From Actinokineospora diospyrosa (GTDB lineage Bacteria > Actinomycetota > Actinomycetes > Mycobacteriales > Pseudonocardiaceae): a stretch of 64,000 nt of DNA. The DNA is taken from contig NZ_JAMTCO010000007.1 of the NCBI RefSeq assembly GCF_024171925.1, forward strand, positions 430,417 through 494,416. The letters run 5' to 3'. How positions within the stretch are numbered: the stretch's first letter is position 1; each line of letters starts with the position of its first letter. This document shows, one piece after another, positions 47,068 through 56,786 of the stretch. Under the pieces are notes generated by a model, which was not told where the DNA came from, did no database searches, and saw only the letters and a list, made by a program, of their open reading frames with translations. A program made the position numbers and the translations under genes.

Positions 47068-48186
47068 ATGACAACCAGCCGCGACCGGGTCGGGACGTTC
47101 AGCACCCGCGACGTCCCGACCCCGGCGTTCGACCAGGATCGGGCCGAGAAGGCGATCCGCGAGCTGTTGCTCGCCTGCGGCGAGGACCCCGACCGGGAAG
47201 GCCTGCTGGAGACCCCCGCCCGGGTCGCCCGCGCCTACTCGGAGCTCTTCGCGGGCCTCTACACCGAGCCGGATGCGGTGCTGGACAAGACTTTCGACGA
47301 GAGCCACGACGAGCTCGTGCTCGTCACCGACATCCCGATGTACTCGACCTGCGTGCCGCACGGACAGCCGGTGGACGCCCCCGGCGGGCCGGTGGCCGCC
47401 CAGGACGTGCGGGTCGGCGATCCACTGTGGACCCTGGTGGGCGGTCGCCGGGTGGAGACGAACGTGATCGGCGTCACCGCGAAGCGCTCGCGCGAGCTGG
47501 TCGAGGTCACCACGACCGCGGGTGTGTTCACCGTCACCGCCGACCACCCGCTGGCCACCCCGCGCGGCTGGGCCGAGGCCAAGGACGTCGCCGGGTCCCA
47601 TGTGGAGTGGACCGGGACCGCCGCCCCCGCCCGCGAGCTGGTCACCGTCGGCTCGCCAGGCGCGGACGCGCAGTGGTTGCTGCGCCACGGTTTCCCCCGT
47701 GAGCACGCGACCACGCTCGGTCAGTCCGAATGGGCCGGTGTGCTCTCGGTGCGCGCGGTGGCCGCCGAGGCGACCGTGTACAGCTTCACCTGCGACCCGC
47801 ACCCGACGTTCCTGATCGCCGGGCACCTCACGCACAACTGCGAGCACCACCTGGTGCCCTTCCACGGCCACGCCCACGTCGGCTACATCCCCAACGAGAA
47901 GGGCAGCGTCACCGGACTGTCCAAACTGGCCAGGTTGGTCGACCTCTACGCCAAGCGCCCGCAGGTGCAGGAGCGGCTGACCTCGCAGGTCGCCGACGCG
48001 CTGGTGCGCAAGCTTCAGCCGCGCGGGGTGATCGTCGTCATCGAGGCCGAGCACCTGTGCATGGCCATGCGCGGCATCCGCAAGCCGGGCGCCCGGACCA
48101 CCACCTCGGCGCTGCGCGGGCTGCTCAAGACCTCGCCGTCCACCAGGGCCGAGGCCATCCAATTGATCAACGGGCGGAGCCGGTGA
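47068..48186 (+). CDS. folE: GTP cyclohydrolase I precursor interrupted by a mini-intein
   Basis: 372 residues from ATG 47068 with GGAGGT five bases upstream. The N-extein (1-94) and C-extein (258-372) together make a 209-residue GTP cyclohydrolase I, the first enzyme of folate synthesis: [18 protein letters not shown], then [18 protein letters not shown], then [17 protein letters not shown]. Residues 95-257 are a mini-intein inserted exactly before C258, the first zinc Cys of the CEHH motif (Cys110 of E. coli). Without splicing the zinc site is broken, so activity should depend on splicing. It overlaps folP by GTGA. Confidence 0.95.
   Translation: MTTSRDRVGTFSTRDVPTPAFDQDRAEKAIRELLLACGEDPDREGLLETPARVARAYSELFAGLYTEPDAVLDKTFDESHDELVLVTDIPMYSTCVPHGQPVDAPGGPVAAQDVRVGDPLWTLVGGRRVETNVIGVTAKRSRELVEVTTTAGVFTVTADHPLATPRGWAEAKDVAGSHVEWTGTAAPARELVTVGSPGADAQWLLRHGFPREHATTLGQSEWAGVLSVRAVAAEATVYSFTCDPHPTFLIAGHLTHNCEHHLVPFHGHAHVGYIPNEKGSVTGLSKLARLVDLYAKRPQVQERLTSQVADALVRKLQPRGVIVVIEAEHLCMAMRGIRKPGARTTTSALRGLLKTSPSTRAEAIQLINGRSR
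47350..47838 (+). other. Mini-intein (163 residues) within folE
   Basis: All protein-splicing blocks are present. Block A starts at Cys95 ([13 protein letters not shown], then [10 protein letters not shown]). Block B has [14 protein letters not shown] with T157 and H160. Block F/G is [14 protein letters not shown] then GHLTHN, with penultimate His256 and terminal Asn257; the +1 residue is Cys258. There is no LAGLIDADG or HNH endonuclease between blocks B and F, only ~60 residues, so it cannot home by itself. Removing 489 bp restores a continuous YST-CEHHL junction in frame. Confidence 0.95.
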
Positions 48187-49016
48187 CCCTGCTGCCCACT
48201 CCCGGCCGGTGCGCGGTCATGGGTGTGCTCAACGTGACCCCCGACTCGTTCTCCGACGGGGGCCGCTACCTGCACCTCGACGACGCCGTCGAGCACGGGG
48301 TGCGGATCTGGCGCGGCGGGGCCGACCTGGTCGACGTCGGCGGTGAGTCGACCCGCCCCGGCGCGCAGCGGGTCGACGCGGACACCGAGATCGCCCGGGT
48401 GGTCCCGGTGATCAAGGCGCTCGCCGGGGCAGGCGTGCAGGTCAGCGTGGACACCACCCGGGCAAAGGTGGCCGAGGCCGCCATCGCCGCGGGCGCGGTG
48501 GTGATCAACGACGTGTCCGGTGGCCTCGCCGACCCGGACATGGCCAGGGTCGCCGCCGACAGCGGGGTGCCGTGGATCCTGATGCACTGGCGCGGGCACA
48601 GCCGCGACATGGACGCGCTCGCCGAGTACACCGACGTGGTCGCCGAGGTCCGCGCCGAGCTGCTGGCCAGGGTCGACGCCGCGCTGACCGCCGGTGTCGC
48701 CGAGCGGGCCATTGCGATCGACCCCGGTATCGGCTTCGCCAAGAACAGCGACCACAACTGGGCGCTGCTGCGCGACCTCGGCGCCCTGCTCGACCTGGGG
48801 TTCCCGGTGCTGCTGGGGGTCTCGCGCAAGCGGTTCCTCGGCAAGCTGCTCGCCGAGGGGGACGGCACCCCGCGGCCCCCGCGCGGTCGGGAGGACGCCA
48901 CCGCAGCGGTCTCCGCGATCGCGGCCGCCGCGGGCGTCTGGGGGGTGCGGGTGCACGACGTGCGGCGCTCGCTGGACGCGGTGGCCGTCGCTGCCGCGAT
49001 GACGGGAGCCAGATGA
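48183..49016 (+). CDS. folP: Dihydropteroate synthase
   Basis: 277 residues from GTG 48183. TIM-barrel enzyme that joins p-aminobenzoate to the pterin pyrophosphate; target of sulfonamides. Signature stretches [32 protein letters not shown] and [13 protein letters not shown], with GVSRKRFLG later, are intact. It is coupled by overlap to folE upstream and folB downstream. Confidence 0.96.
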   Translation: MTLLPTPGRCAVMGVLNVTPDSFSDGGRYLHLDDAVEHGVRIWRGGADLVDVGGESTRPGAQRVDADTEIARVVPVIKALAGAGVQVSVDTTRAKVAEAAIAAGAVVINDVSGGLADPDMARVAADSGVPWILMHWRGHSRDMDALAEYTDVVAEVRAELLARVDAALTAGVAERAIAIDPGIGFAKNSDHNWALLRDLGALLDLGFPVLLGVSRKRFLGKLLAEGDGTPRPPRGREDATAAVSAIAAAAGVWGVRVHDVRRSLDAVAVAAAMTGAR

Positions 49017-49378
49017 CCGACCGGATCACCCTCACCGGCCTGCGCGTGCGCGGCAACCACGGTGTCTTCGACCACGAGAAGCGCGACGGGCAGGACTTCG
49101 TCGTCGACATCACGCTGTGGCTCGACCTGCGCGCGGCGGCGGCGACCGACGACCTGCGGCACACCGTGCACTACGGCGAGCTGGCCGAACGCGCGGCCGC
49201 GGTGGTCGCCGGGCAGTCGCGCGACCTCATCGAGACCGTCGCCGCCGAGATCGCCGACGGCGAGATGGCCGACGAACGCGTGCTCGCCGTCGAGGTCACC
49301 GTGCACAAGCCCGCTGCGCCGATCCCGCTGAGCTTTGCCGATGTGGCGGTCACCGTGCGCCGCTCCCGACGCCAGTGA
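49013..49378 (+). CDS. folB: Dihydroneopterin aldolase
   Basis: 121 residues from ATG 49013. Small tunnelling-fold enzyme: [32 protein letters not shown] includes the substrate Glu/His region, and [16 protein letters not shown] and [11 protein letters not shown] complete the family pattern. It cleaves dihydroneopterin to the pterin used by FolK. It overlaps folK by GTGA. Confidence 0.95.
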   Translation: MTDRITLTGLRVRGNHGVFDHEKRDGQDFVVDITLWLDLRAAAATDDLRHTVHYGELAERAAAVVAGQSRDLIETVAAEIADGEMADERVLAVEVTVHKPAAPIPLSFADVAVTVRRSRRQ

Positions 49379-49860
49379 GCCGCGCTGTTCTCTCACTCGG
49401 GTCCAACCTGGGGGACAGGTTGGCCAATCTGCGCATCGCCGTGGACGGGCTCGCCGAGGTTCTTGTCGCTGTCTCGCCGGTCTACGAGACGGCCGCGTGG
49501 GGGGTAACCGACCAGCCCGACTTTCTCAATGCGGTGTGCGTGGTGGATGACCCCGGCACGGACGCGTGGGGATGGCTGCGTCGTGGACAGGCGCTAGAGA
49601 ACGCTGCGGGGCGGGTGCGCGAGTTGCGGTGGGGTCCGCGGACGTTGGATGTGGACGTTGTCGTGGTGGACGACGTAGTCAGCTCCGATCCGGAGTTGGT
49701 GCTACCGCATCCGGGCACCCACGAACGCGCCACAGTGTTGATCCCCTGGCTCGACATCGACCCAGAGGCGATCGTGCCCGGTCGCGGTAGGGCTGACGCG
49801 TTGTTGGCCGCTTTGGACGCTGACGGAGTGCGTAGACGCGACGACTTGGAGCTGCGATGA
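49375..49860 (+). CDS. folK: 6-hydroxymethyl-dihydropterin pyrophosphokinase
   Basis: 161 residues from GTG 49375. [37 protein letters not shown] and [16 protein letters not shown], with [19 protein letters not shown], are the HPPK signatures, including the two metal-binding Asp of DVDVV. Last enzyme gene of this folate operon; it overlaps the DUF3180 gene by ATGA. Confidence 0.96.
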   Translation: MSRAVLSLGSNLGDRLANLRIAVDGLAEVLVAVSPVYETAAWGVTDQPDFLNAVCVVDDPGTDAWGWLRRGQALENAAGRVRELRWGPRTLDVDVVVVDDVVSSDPELVLPHPGTHERATVLIPWLDIDPEAIVPGRGRADALLAALDADGVRRRDDLELR

Positions 49861-50315
49861 GGTTCACCAAGGCCCGCGACCTGGTACCTGCCGCGATCAT
49901 CGGCGCGGTCGTCGGCTACCTCGCGTTGCGCCAGTTCTACGGGGACCTGCCGCCCTTGCCACGACTTGCCGGAATCACCCTGTTGGTGCTGGCCATTGTG
50001 GAAGCCCTGTTCGGGTTCGGTTTGCGTAGCCGGATCAAGGCGGGCAAGCCGATCCAGGCGCTGAGCGCGGCCCGCGCGGTCGCCCTCGCGAAGGCGTCCT
50101 CCCTGCTCGGCGCGATCATGCTGGGCGCCTGGTTGGGCGTCCTCGGCTACGTCGTACCGGAGAGTGCCCAGGTCGACGCGGCTCGCCACGACGTCGCCAG
50201 CGCCGTCGTCGGCGTGGTCTGCGCGGCGGCGCTGATCGGCGGCGCGCTCTGGCTGGAGTTCTGCTGTCGCACCCCGCCCGACCACGATGACCAGCGTCGA
50301 CCCTCGATCGGGTGA
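49857..50315 (+). CDS. DUF3180 membrane protein
   Basis: 152 residues, four hydrophobic helices (for example DLVPAAIIGAVVGYLAL and ASAVVGVVCAAALIGGALWLEF). Matches the small actinobacterial membrane family that nearly always follows folK. It is coupled to folK by ATGA. Its function is unknown; an export or storage role for folate intermediates would be guesswork. Confidence 0.85.
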   Translation: MRFTKARDLVPAAIIGAVVGYLALRQFYGDLPPLPRLAGITLLVLAIVEALFGFGLRSRIKAGKPIQALSAARAVALAKASSLLGAIMLGAWLGVLGYVVPESAQVDAARHDVASAVVGVVCAAALIGGALWLEFCCRTPPDHDDQRRPSIG

Positions 50316-50357
50316 ACCTTGCCCCCGCCATTTGATCTCGCTGAGGTAACGGACAGG

Positions 50358-50370
50358 TACGGTAGGCACC
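50358..50370 (+). promoter_or_regulatory. Leaderless promoter of the DUF6779-like gene
   Basis: TACGGT (50358-50363) is 7 nt before ATG 50371; TTGATC at 50332 is a weak -35 at 20-bp spacing. Confidence 0.5.
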
Positions 50371-52347
50371 ATGACGGGCCGGACCGACCCCCCAGCGCAG
50401 GGCTCCAGCGCCGCGCGCGCCCTGCTGCTCGCCGCTTTAGGCCTGGCCCTGGCCTCGACCGCGGTGCTGGTCCTCAGCGACTCACTGCGGTGGATGCGGC
50501 TGGGCGTGGTCGCCGCGCTCTGGGCCGCCCTAGCCGGGGCCTTCCTCGCTGCCCGCTACCGGAGGCAGGTCGCCGACCGCGCTGAAGAGGCCGCTGAGCT
50601 GCAGCACGTGTACGAGCTGGAGCTCGAACGCGAAGTCGCCGCGCGCCGCGAATACGAACTCGAGGTCGAGGCCACCACTCGACGCAAGGTAGAAGAAGAG
50701 ACCGCAGGCGACCTTGACGCACTGCGCGAGGAGCTCAAGAACCTCCGCCAGAGCCTGGAAGTCCTTCTTGGTGGTGGTGAGGTTTTCGTCGAACGCTTTG
50801 CCCTGCACGCTGAGGCGACCCGGATGCGGGGTCTTGAAGGCGGCGCTATCGCGGCCCGGCAGAGCAATCAGGTCCGCCACATCACCGCGGCGGGCGAGCC
50901 AGACACCCAACTCATCGGCCGCGTCCCCCGTCCACCGTGGACAGGGGAGGAGGAGCCGGACCGCATCGACCCGGACTGGACCCCGTCCTGGGAGTCGTCG
51001 CGCCAGGCCCCCATCCCCGCGCAGAACCGCGCCAAGCCCGGCCGTCCCGGCCCGCAGCCCCAGCGCAGCTTGACCCCGGGTCGCCAGGACGCCGAGGCCG
51101 CGCCGGTCCGCCGGGAACCCGCCCGCGCGGACGTCAGCCAGGAGATCGCCCGGCCCGCTGCGCGCGGCCCCGAGGTGAGCCAGCAGGTGCCGGTGCGGCA
51201 GCAGCCCGCCGCGCAGCAGCGCGGCCCCGCGCGCAGGCCGGAGAACGGCCAGGACGCCGACCCCGCCGCCCGACCCCGCCCCGCCGCAGCCAACGGTGCC
51301 CGCCCCGGGCCCGAGGTCAGCCAGGAGTTCGGCCCGGTGCGCCGCGAGGCCAATGGCGCGCAGCCCCGGGTGCAGCGCGGCCCCGAGGTCAGCCAAGAGT
51401 TCGGACCCGTTCGGCGGGAGGCCAGCGGTGCCGCGCGCGGCCCCCAGGTGAGCCAGGAGTTCGCCGTGGCCCGTCGCGAGGGGACTGGTGCCGCTCCCGG
51501 GTCTCAAGCCAGCCAGGAGTTCGCTGCTGCGTCGCGTGAGGCCAATGGCGCCATGCCTGGCTCTCAGGCGAGTCAGCAGTTCGCTGCCGTCCGCCGTGAG
51601 GCCAATGGCGCGCCTGGCGCCCAGGTGAGTCAGCAGTTCGCTGCGGTTCGCCACGACCCGCGCGGTCCGCAGGTGAGTCAAGAGTTCGCCGCGGTTCGCC
51701 GTGAGCCCAATGGAGCCGCGCCTGGGCCTCAGGTGAGCCAGCAGTTCGCTGCTGTCTCCCGCGAAGCCAACGGTGCCGCGCCTGGTTCTCAGCCGAGTCA
51801 GGAGTTCACTGCTGCGCGCCGCGAGCCCAACGGCGCCGCACCGAGGCCCAATGGCGCTCCGCAGGTGGATTTCGCCGCGGTGCGGCCCAGCCCTCCGGAC
51901 TTCAGTTCTGCGCGCCCCAGTCCGCAGGTAAGCCAAGAGGCCGCCCGTCGGCAGCCCGAGCAGTACCCCCCGGCCCGCCTCTCGCCCCCGGAGCCTGCAC
52001 CCAAGCCCGTCCCCGCTGCGGCCCGTGAGACAGCGGCCCGTGAGACCCCGCCCGTGCACCGCCCCCGCGCCGCCGAGCGCACCGAGGTCGCGATGCGGCC
52101 CGCGCCCGAGCCGGGTGGCCGCAGGCGCGCGGTGACCGGCACGTTTCCCCCGGTCAACGCCCAGGCGGAGAGCGACACCGGCGGTCGGCGCCGACGGGCC
52201 GAAGGGGCCCCGACCTGGCAGGAAGCCATCGCCCCTGAGCCGGAGGACACCGGCTCGCACACCTCCGGCAAGTCCGTCAGCGAACTCCTCGCCGCACATG
52301 GGACCGGGAACGCGCCGCGCAGGCACCGCCGCCGTGGCGAGGAGTGA
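50371..52347 (+). CDS. DUF6779-like membrane protein with VSQEF repeats
   Basis: 658 residues. Two hydrophobic helices at the N-terminus (~16-35, 40-60), a charged coiled coil (~65-135, EEAAELQHVYELELEREVAAR), a short conserved stretch with VRHITAAGEPDTQLIGRVPRPPWTG, and then ~300 disordered residues with about twelve repeats of a ~19-residue unit, core [VA]SQ[EQ]F-AAVRREANGA. The repeats vary in length and are rich in Arg, Gln, Pro, Ala. The C-terminal end (TGSHTSGKSVSELLAAHG) is again conserved-looking. Function unknown; in mycobacteria a related membrane protein occupies the same place after folK. Confidence 0.75.
   Translation: MTGRTDPPAQGSSAARALLLAALGLALASTAVLVLSDSLRWMRLGVVAALWAALAGAFLAARYRRQVADRAEEAAELQHVYELELEREVAARREYELEVEATTRRKVEEETAGDLDALREELKNLRQSLEVLLGGGEVFVERFALHAEATRMRGLEGGAIAARQSNQVRHITAAGEPDTQLIGRVPRPPWTGEEEPDRIDPDWTPSWESSRQAPIPAQNRAKPGRPGPQPQRSLTPGRQDAEAAPVRREPARADVSQEIARPAARGPEVSQQVPVRQQPAAQQRGPARRPENGQDADPAARPRPAAANGARPGPEVSQEFGPVRREANGAQPRVQRGPEVSQEFGPVRREASGAARGPQVSQEFAVARREGTGAAPGSQASQEFAAASREANGAMPGSQASQQFAAVRREANGAPGAQVSQQFAAVRHDPRGPQVSQEFAAVRREPNGAAPGPQVSQQFAAVSREANGAAPGSQPSQEFTAARREPNGAAPRPNGAPQVDFAAVRPSPPDFSSARPSPQVSQEAARRQPEQYPPARLSPPEPAPKPVPAAARETAARETPPVHRPRAAERTEVAMRPAPEPGGRRRAVTGTFPPVNAQAESDTGGRRRRAEGAPTWQEAIAPEPEDTGSHTSGKSVSELLAAHGTGNAPRRHRRRGEE
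51120..51960 (+). repeat. VSQEF-coding tandem repeats
   Basis: About twelve imperfect in-frame repeats of ~42-66 bp inside the DUF6779-like gene, each with a gtgagccaggagttcgc-like core. Units near 51530-51830 are the most alike, suggesting recent expansion. Confidence 0.75.
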
Positions 52348-52363
52348 CCGGCGGGGTTGGCCC

Positions 52364-52377
52364 TAAGATCGTTTGTC
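52364..52377 (+). promoter_or_regulatory. Leaderless promoter of the PrsW-like gene
   Basis: TAAGAT (52364-52369) is 8 nt before GTG 52378, immediately after the preceding gene ends. Confidence 0.5.
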
Positions 52378-53532
52378 GTGTCTGACGGGGTTCCGCGGCG
52401 GCACCTCCCGCGGCGGTTGACGGTTCTGTTGCCGGTGGCGGGGTTGCTCGTCCTAGCCGGGTGTGGGTTGACGCTGCTCGCGCTCAGCACCGCCCGGGTC
52501 GGCTGGGTGGCCGAGGCGGTCGGGGTGGCTGGCGCGCTGCTGCCGGTCGGACCGGTGGTGGCGGCGTTCCTGTGGGTGGACCGGTGGGAACCGGAACCGG
52601 CCAGGTTGCTCTGGCTCGCCTTCGGCTGGGGCGCCTGCGTCGCGACCATCACCGCGCTGCTGATCAACAACACCGCCGAGGCGGTCGGCGACCTGCTGCT
52701 CGGCAAGGGCGGCGGCGACAAGATCAGCGCCATGGTGTCCGCCCCGCTGGTCGAGGAGGGCGTCAAGGGCGCCTTCGTGCTGGGCATCCTGCTGTTCCTG
52801 CGCGAGGAGTTCGACGGCGTCATCGACGGCATCGTCTACGCCGGACTGGTCGCCGCCGGGTTCGCCTTCACCGAGAACATCTACTACTTTGGCCGCGCGT
52901 TCGCCGAGTACGGCTTCGGCGACAGCACCTCGCCCGGGGTGGTGGCCGCGTTCATCCTGCGCGGGGTCCTCTCCCCGTTCACCCACCCGCTGTTCACCGT
53001 CATGATCGGCATCGGGATCGGGGTGGCCGCCAGGTCGGCGACCAAGCGGGCCCGGGTCCTGGCCCCGCTGCTGGGCTACCTCGCCGCCGTCGTGTTGCAC
53101 GCGCTGTGGAACACGACCGCCACCATCGGTACCGCGAACACCTTCCTGACCGTGTACTTCCTGGTGATGGTCCCGCTGTTCGGCGCGGTCGTGTACTTCG
53201 TGCACTGGCACCGCAAACGCGAGCAGCGGATCGTCGCCGCCGGGTTGCCCGCCATGGTCGACGCCGGGCTCATCGTCGTGTCCGAAGTGGACCTGCTGGC
53301 CAGCATGAAGGGCCGCAAGAGCTGGCGTTCGCGGGTGCGCGCCCAGTCCGGTCCGCACGCGGCGCGGGCGGTGGAGGACTACCAGTCCGCGGTCAGCGAA
53401 CTGGCCTTCCTCCGGCACGCCATGGCCGCCGGCAGCGCGGGGATCGACGCCGCAGGCCGGGAGGCGCGGCTGCTCGACGTGGTCCGGCAGGCCCGCCGCA
53501 AGGCGGTCGATGTGGCGCGCGCGACCCGGTGA
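52378..53532 (+). CDS. PrsW-family intramembrane protease
   Basis: 384 residues from GTG 52378 (TTG 52357 also in frame). About eight membrane helices. The Glu pair of the family is present in APLVEEGVKGAFV, and FTENIYYF follows in the next helices with His residues in FTHPLFTV and VLHALWNT; these form the type II CAAX-protease-like metal site. PrsW of Bacillus cleaves an anti-sigma factor; no sigma/anti-sigma pair is next to it here. The C-terminal ~90 residues are cytoplasmic and helical. It is inserted between two genes that I recall as adjacent in mycobacteria. Confidence 0.85.
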   Translation: MSDGVPRRHLPRRLTVLLPVAGLLVLAGCGLTLLALSTARVGWVAEAVGVAGALLPVGPVVAAFLWVDRWEPEPARLLWLAFGWGACVATITALLINNTAEAVGDLLLGKGGGDKISAMVSAPLVEEGVKGAFVLGILLFLREEFDGVIDGIVYAGLVAAGFAFTENIYYFGRAFAEYGFGDSTSPGVVAAFILRGVLSPFTHPLFTVMIGIGIGVAARSATKRARVLAPLLGYLAAVVLHALWNTTATIGTANTFLTVYFLVMVPLFGAVVYFVHWHRKREQRIVAAGLPAMVDAGLIVVSEVDLLASMKGRKSWRSRVRAQSGPHAARAVEDYQSAVSELAFLRHAMAAGSAGIDAAGREARLLDVVRQARRKAVDVARATR

Positions 53533-53676
53533 AGCGCGTCACCCGGAGCTCACCCGCGGCGCGCGCGACGGCTACTCTCGCGTCGTCGTCCGGTACCCGC
53601 GCCGTTGCGGGACTGGAACGAGGCTAGGGAGCTTGTTCGCCATGTCTTCGGTGCCGCGCGTGAAGGCCGGTCGCTC

Positions 53677-54567
53677 ATGAGCAGGCCAGCTCGGCTGTCG
53701 GTGGGGGTCGTGTCCGCCGGTCGGGTCGGTGCCGTGCTCGGGGCCGCCCTCGCCCGCGCCGGGCACACCGTGACCGCGGTGTCCGCCGTGTCGCGCGAAT
53801 CGCTGCGCCGCGCCGAGCAACTGCTGCCCGGGGCCGCCGTGCTCCCGCCCGACCAGGTCGCCGCGCAGGCTGACCTCGTGTTGCTCGCCATCCCCGACGA
53901 CGCCCTGCCCGGCATGGTCCGCGGGCTCGCCGCCGCGGGCGCGCTGCGGCCGGGCCAGATCGTGGTGCACACCTGCGGCGCGCACGGCGTCGAGGTGCTC
54001 GAACCGGCCGCTGAACACGGCGCCCTCGGCCTGGCGCTGCACCCGGTGATGACCTTCACCGGCCGCGAGGAGGACCTGCAGCGCATCGTCGCGTGCAGCT
54101 TCGGGATCACCGCGGCCGACGGCGACGACGTGGCCTGGAACGTGGCCGAGGCGCTGGTCGTGGAGATGGGCGCCGAGCCGGTGCGGGTCCCCGCGGCCGC
54201 CCGACCGCTCTACCACACGGCCCTCGCGCACGGCGCGAACCACCTGGTCACCCTGGTCGGCGAGTGCGTGGACCTGCTGCGCGCGGCCGGGGTCGCGACC
54301 CCGGAGCGGCTGCTCGGTCCGCTGCTGTCCGCCGCACTGGACAACGCCTTGCGCCACGGCGATCGCGCCCTCACCGGCCCGGTCGCGCGCGGTGACGCGG
54401 GCACCGTCGCCCGGCACGTCAAGGTCCTCGCCGAGCAGGCCCCGCACATGCTGCCCGCCTACCGCGCCCTGGCGATGCGCACCGTCGGCCGGGCCACCGA
54501 GGCGGGCCTGCTGCGCCCCGACCTGGCCCCCGAGGTCACCGCCGCGATCGAGGAAGAGACCCCATGA
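53677..54567 (+). CDS. Rossmann-like and DUF2520 protein, likely ketopantoate-reductase-like
   Basis: 296 residues from ATG 53677 (frame opens earlier at 53605). N-terminal Rossmann fold: [33 protein letters not shown] binds NADP-type cofactors, then [19 protein letters not shown] and the [13 protein letters not shown] stretch. The C-terminal helical DUF2520 part has [23 protein letters not shown]. It overlaps panC by ATGA and begins the pantothenate operon, and no other ketopantoate reductase is present, so it may supply pantoate for PanC. That is inference from context. Confidence 0.8.
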   Translation: MSRPARLSVGVVSAGRVGAVLGAALARAGHTVTAVSAVSRESLRRAEQLLPGAAVLPPDQVAAQADLVLLAIPDDALPGMVRGLAAAGALRPGQIVVHTCGAHGVEVLEPAAEHGALGLALHPVMTFTGREEDLQRIVACSFGITAADGDDVAWNVAEALVVEMGAEPVRVPAAARPLYHTALAHGANHLVTLVGECVDLLRAAGVATPERLLGPLLSAALDNALRHGDRALTGPVARGDAGTVARHVKVLAEQAPHMLPAYRALAMRTVGRATEAGLLRPDLAPEVTAAIEEETP

Positions 54568-55451
54568 GGCCCAGCTTCACCCCAGGCAAGCTGCACGTGC
54601 ACACCTCCCCGGAGGAGCTGGGCAAGACCACCCGGGCCCTGCGCGCGACCGGCCGCAAGATCGCGTTCGTGCCCACCATGGGCGCGCTGCACGAGGGCCA
54701 CCGCGAGCTGCTCAGCCGCGCCCGCCGGATCCCGAACACGGTCCTGGTGGTGTCGATCTTCGTGAACCCGCTGCAGTTCGGCGCGGGCGAGGACTTCGAG
54801 CGCTACCCGCGGCCGCTGGAGGCCGACCTGGAGGTGTGCGAGGCCGAGCGCGCGGAGCTGGTGTTCACCCCGCAGCGCGAGGCCCTGTACCCCGAGGGCG
54901 CGCAGGTCACCGTCCACCCCGGACCGCTGGGCGCCGAGCTGGAGGGCGCCGTCCGGCCGGGGCACTTCGCAGGCGTGCTGACCGTGGTGGCGAAGCTGTT
55001 CAACATCGTCCGCCCGGACTACGCGCTGTTCGGCGAGAAGGACTTCCAGCAGCTCGTGCTGATCAAGAAGATGGTCCGCGACCTGGACATGGACGCGCAC
55101 GTCGTCGGCATCCCCACGGTCCGCGAGCGCGACGGCCTCGCCAAGTCCTCCCGCAACGCCTACCTCGACCCCGACCAGCGCACCGCGGCGACCGCGCTGT
55201 CGGCCGCGCTCACCGCCGGGGCCCACGCGGGCGCCCAGGGCGCTCAGGCCGTGCTCGCCGCGGCCGGTGCCGTCCTGGCGGGCACCCCCGAGCTCGAGGT
55301 CGACTACCTCGCGCTGCGCGGGCCCGACCTCGGCCCCGCCCCCGAGCGGGGCGAGGCCAGGCTGCTGGTCGCCGCCCGGCTCGGCGGCACCCGGCTCATC
55401 GACAACGTCGGCCTGCTGCTGGGCGGCGCCGACCTCGGAACGCACGGATAG
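54564..55451 (+). CDS. panC: Pantothenate synthetase
   Basis: 295 residues from ATG 54564. Nucleotidyltransferase HIGH-type motif [10 protein letters not shown] (37-46), [50 protein letters not shown] and the KMSKS-like GLAKSSRN are all present. It condenses pantoate with beta-alanine using ATP. Beta-alanine comes from PanD, 12 bases downstream. Confidence 0.96.
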   Translation: MRPSFTPGKLHVHTSPEELGKTTRALRATGRKIAFVPTMGALHEGHRELLSRARRIPNTVLVVSIFVNPLQFGAGEDFERYPRPLEADLEVCEAERAELVFTPQREALYPEGAQVTVHPGPLGAELEGAVRPGHFAGVLTVVAKLFNIVRPDYALFGEKDFQQLVLIKKMVRDLDMDAHVVGIPTVRERDGLAKSSRNAYLDPDQRTAATALSAALTAGAHAGAQGAQAVLAAAGAVLAGTPELEVDYLALRGPDLGPAPERGEARLLVAARLGGTRLIDNVGLLLGGADLGTHG

Positions 55452-55463
55452 GAGAGGTCCGCG

Positions 55464-55934
55464 ATGTTGCGCACGATGCTCAAGTCCAAGATCCACCGGG
55501 CCACCGTCACCCAGGCCGACCTGCACTACGTCGGCTCGGTGACCATCGACCCGGTCCTGCTGGAGGCCGCCGACCTGCTCCCGGGGGAGAAGGTCGCCAT
55601 CGTCGACGTCACCAACGGCGCCCGCCTGGAGACCTACGTCATCGAGGGCGAGCGGCACAGCGGCGTCATCGGCATCAACGGCGCGGCCGCGCACCTGGTG
55701 CACCCCGGTGACCTGGTCATCCTCATCGCCTACGGCGTGATGGACACCGCGGAGGCCGCCACCTACGAACCCAAGGTCGTCTTCGTCGACGCCGACAACC
55801 GCATCGCCCACCTCGGCACCGACGCCGCGCACGCCCCGGCCGACTCCGGCCTGCTCAGCGGCGCGGTCACCGAACCCCCCGCCGAAACCGCCGACGCGGC
55901 CAAGCTCGACGCCCTCCTCGCGCCAGAGAGCTGA
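55464..55934 (+). CDS. panD: Aspartate 1-decarboxylase (pyruvoyl enzyme)
   Basis: 156 residues from ATG 55464 with ggagagg upstream. Self-cleaves between G24 and S25 (HYVGSVTID), making the pyruvoyl group that decarboxylates aspartate to beta-alanine. [30 protein letters not shown] and YGVMD follow the family. The ~30-residue Ala/Pro/Glu tail beyond residue 120 is an extension often seen in actinobacteria. Confidence 0.96.
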   Translation: MLRTMLKSKIHRATVTQADLHYVGSVTIDPVLLEAADLLPGEKVAIVDVTNGARLETYVIEGERHSGVIGINGAAAHLVHPGDLVILIAYGVMDTAEAATYEPKVVFVDADNRIAHLGTDAAHAPADSGLLSGAVTEPPAETADAAKLDALLAPES

Positions 55935-55936
55935 CC

Positions 55937-56713
55937 TTGCTCCTCACCATCGACGTCGGCAACACCAACATCGCCCTCGGCGTCCACGACGGCGACCAGC
56001 TCCTGCGGGACTGGCGGATGCGCACCGACGCCAGGATCACCGCCGACGAGCTGGCGATGACCATGCGCGGCCTCCTCGGCCAGCACGCCGACGCCATCAC
56101 CGGCATCGCCGCCCTCTCGACGGTGCCCGCCGTCCTGCGCGAACTGCGCGGCATGCTCACCCGGTACCACCAGGGCGTCCACCGGGTGATCGTCGAACCC
56201 GGCGTCCGCACCGGCGTCCCCCTCCTGGTGGACAACCCCAAGGAGGTGGGCGCCGACCGGATCATCAACACCCTCGCCGCCCACCACCTCTACAACACCG
56301 CCTGCATCGTGGTCGACTTCGGCACCTCCACCAACATCGACGTGATCTCCACCAAAGGCGAATTCCTCGGCGGCGTCTTCATGCCAGGAATAGAAATCTC
56401 CGTCGACGCCCTGGCCGACCGCGCCGCCGCCCTCCGCAAGGTGGAAATGGTCCGCCCCCGCTCGGTGATCGGGAAAAACACCGTGGAATGCCTCCAATCC
56501 GGCATCATGTTCGGCTTCGCAGGCCAAGTAGACGGCCTGGTCCGCCGAATAACCACCGAACTCTCCCGCTCCGGCCACACCGGCCCCACCACCGTAATAG
56601 CCACCGGCGGCCTGGCCCCCCTCGTAGTAGACGAGGCGGAGACCATCGAGCACCACCACCCCGAACTAACCCTCCTGGGCCTGCGCCTGGTCTTCGAGCG
56701 CAACCGCCGCTAG
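55937..56713 (+). CDS. coaX: Type III pantothenate kinase
   Basis: 258 residues from TTG 55937, two bases after panD. ASKHA-fold kinase: LLTIDVGNTNIALGVHDG (phosphate loop with Asp6), EVGADRIINTLAAHH, CIVVDFGTSTNIDVIS and ATGGLAPLV. In the third stretch, DFGTSTNID differs slightly from the usual DFGTATTFD. It makes 4'-phosphopantothenate, the first step from pantothenate to CoA. Codon choice drifts toward A/T-ending near the end. It ends at the third repeat-filled convergent gap. Confidence 0.94.
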   Translation: MLLTIDVGNTNIALGVHDGDQLLRDWRMRTDARITADELAMTMRGLLGQHADAITGIAALSTVPAVLRELRGMLTRYHQGVHRVIVEPGVRTGVPLLVDNPKEVGADRIINTLAAHHLYNTACIVVDFGTSTNIDVISTKGEFLGGVFMPGIEISVDALADRAAALRKVEMVRPRSVIGKNTVECLQSGIMFGFAGQVDGLVRRITTELSRSGHTGPTTVIATGGLAPLVVDEAETIEHHHPELTLLGLRLVFERNRR

Positions 56714-56786
56714 GTCACCGCCGCCCACTACGGCACCAAGAACTGCCCCATCTACTGGACGCGCCTTAAGGACAACGGCGTAAAAG

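Noticed and set aside
47350..47838. Homing endonuclease in the folE intein
   Set aside because: Only about 60 residues separate blocks B and F and none resembles LAGLIDADG or HNH motifs.
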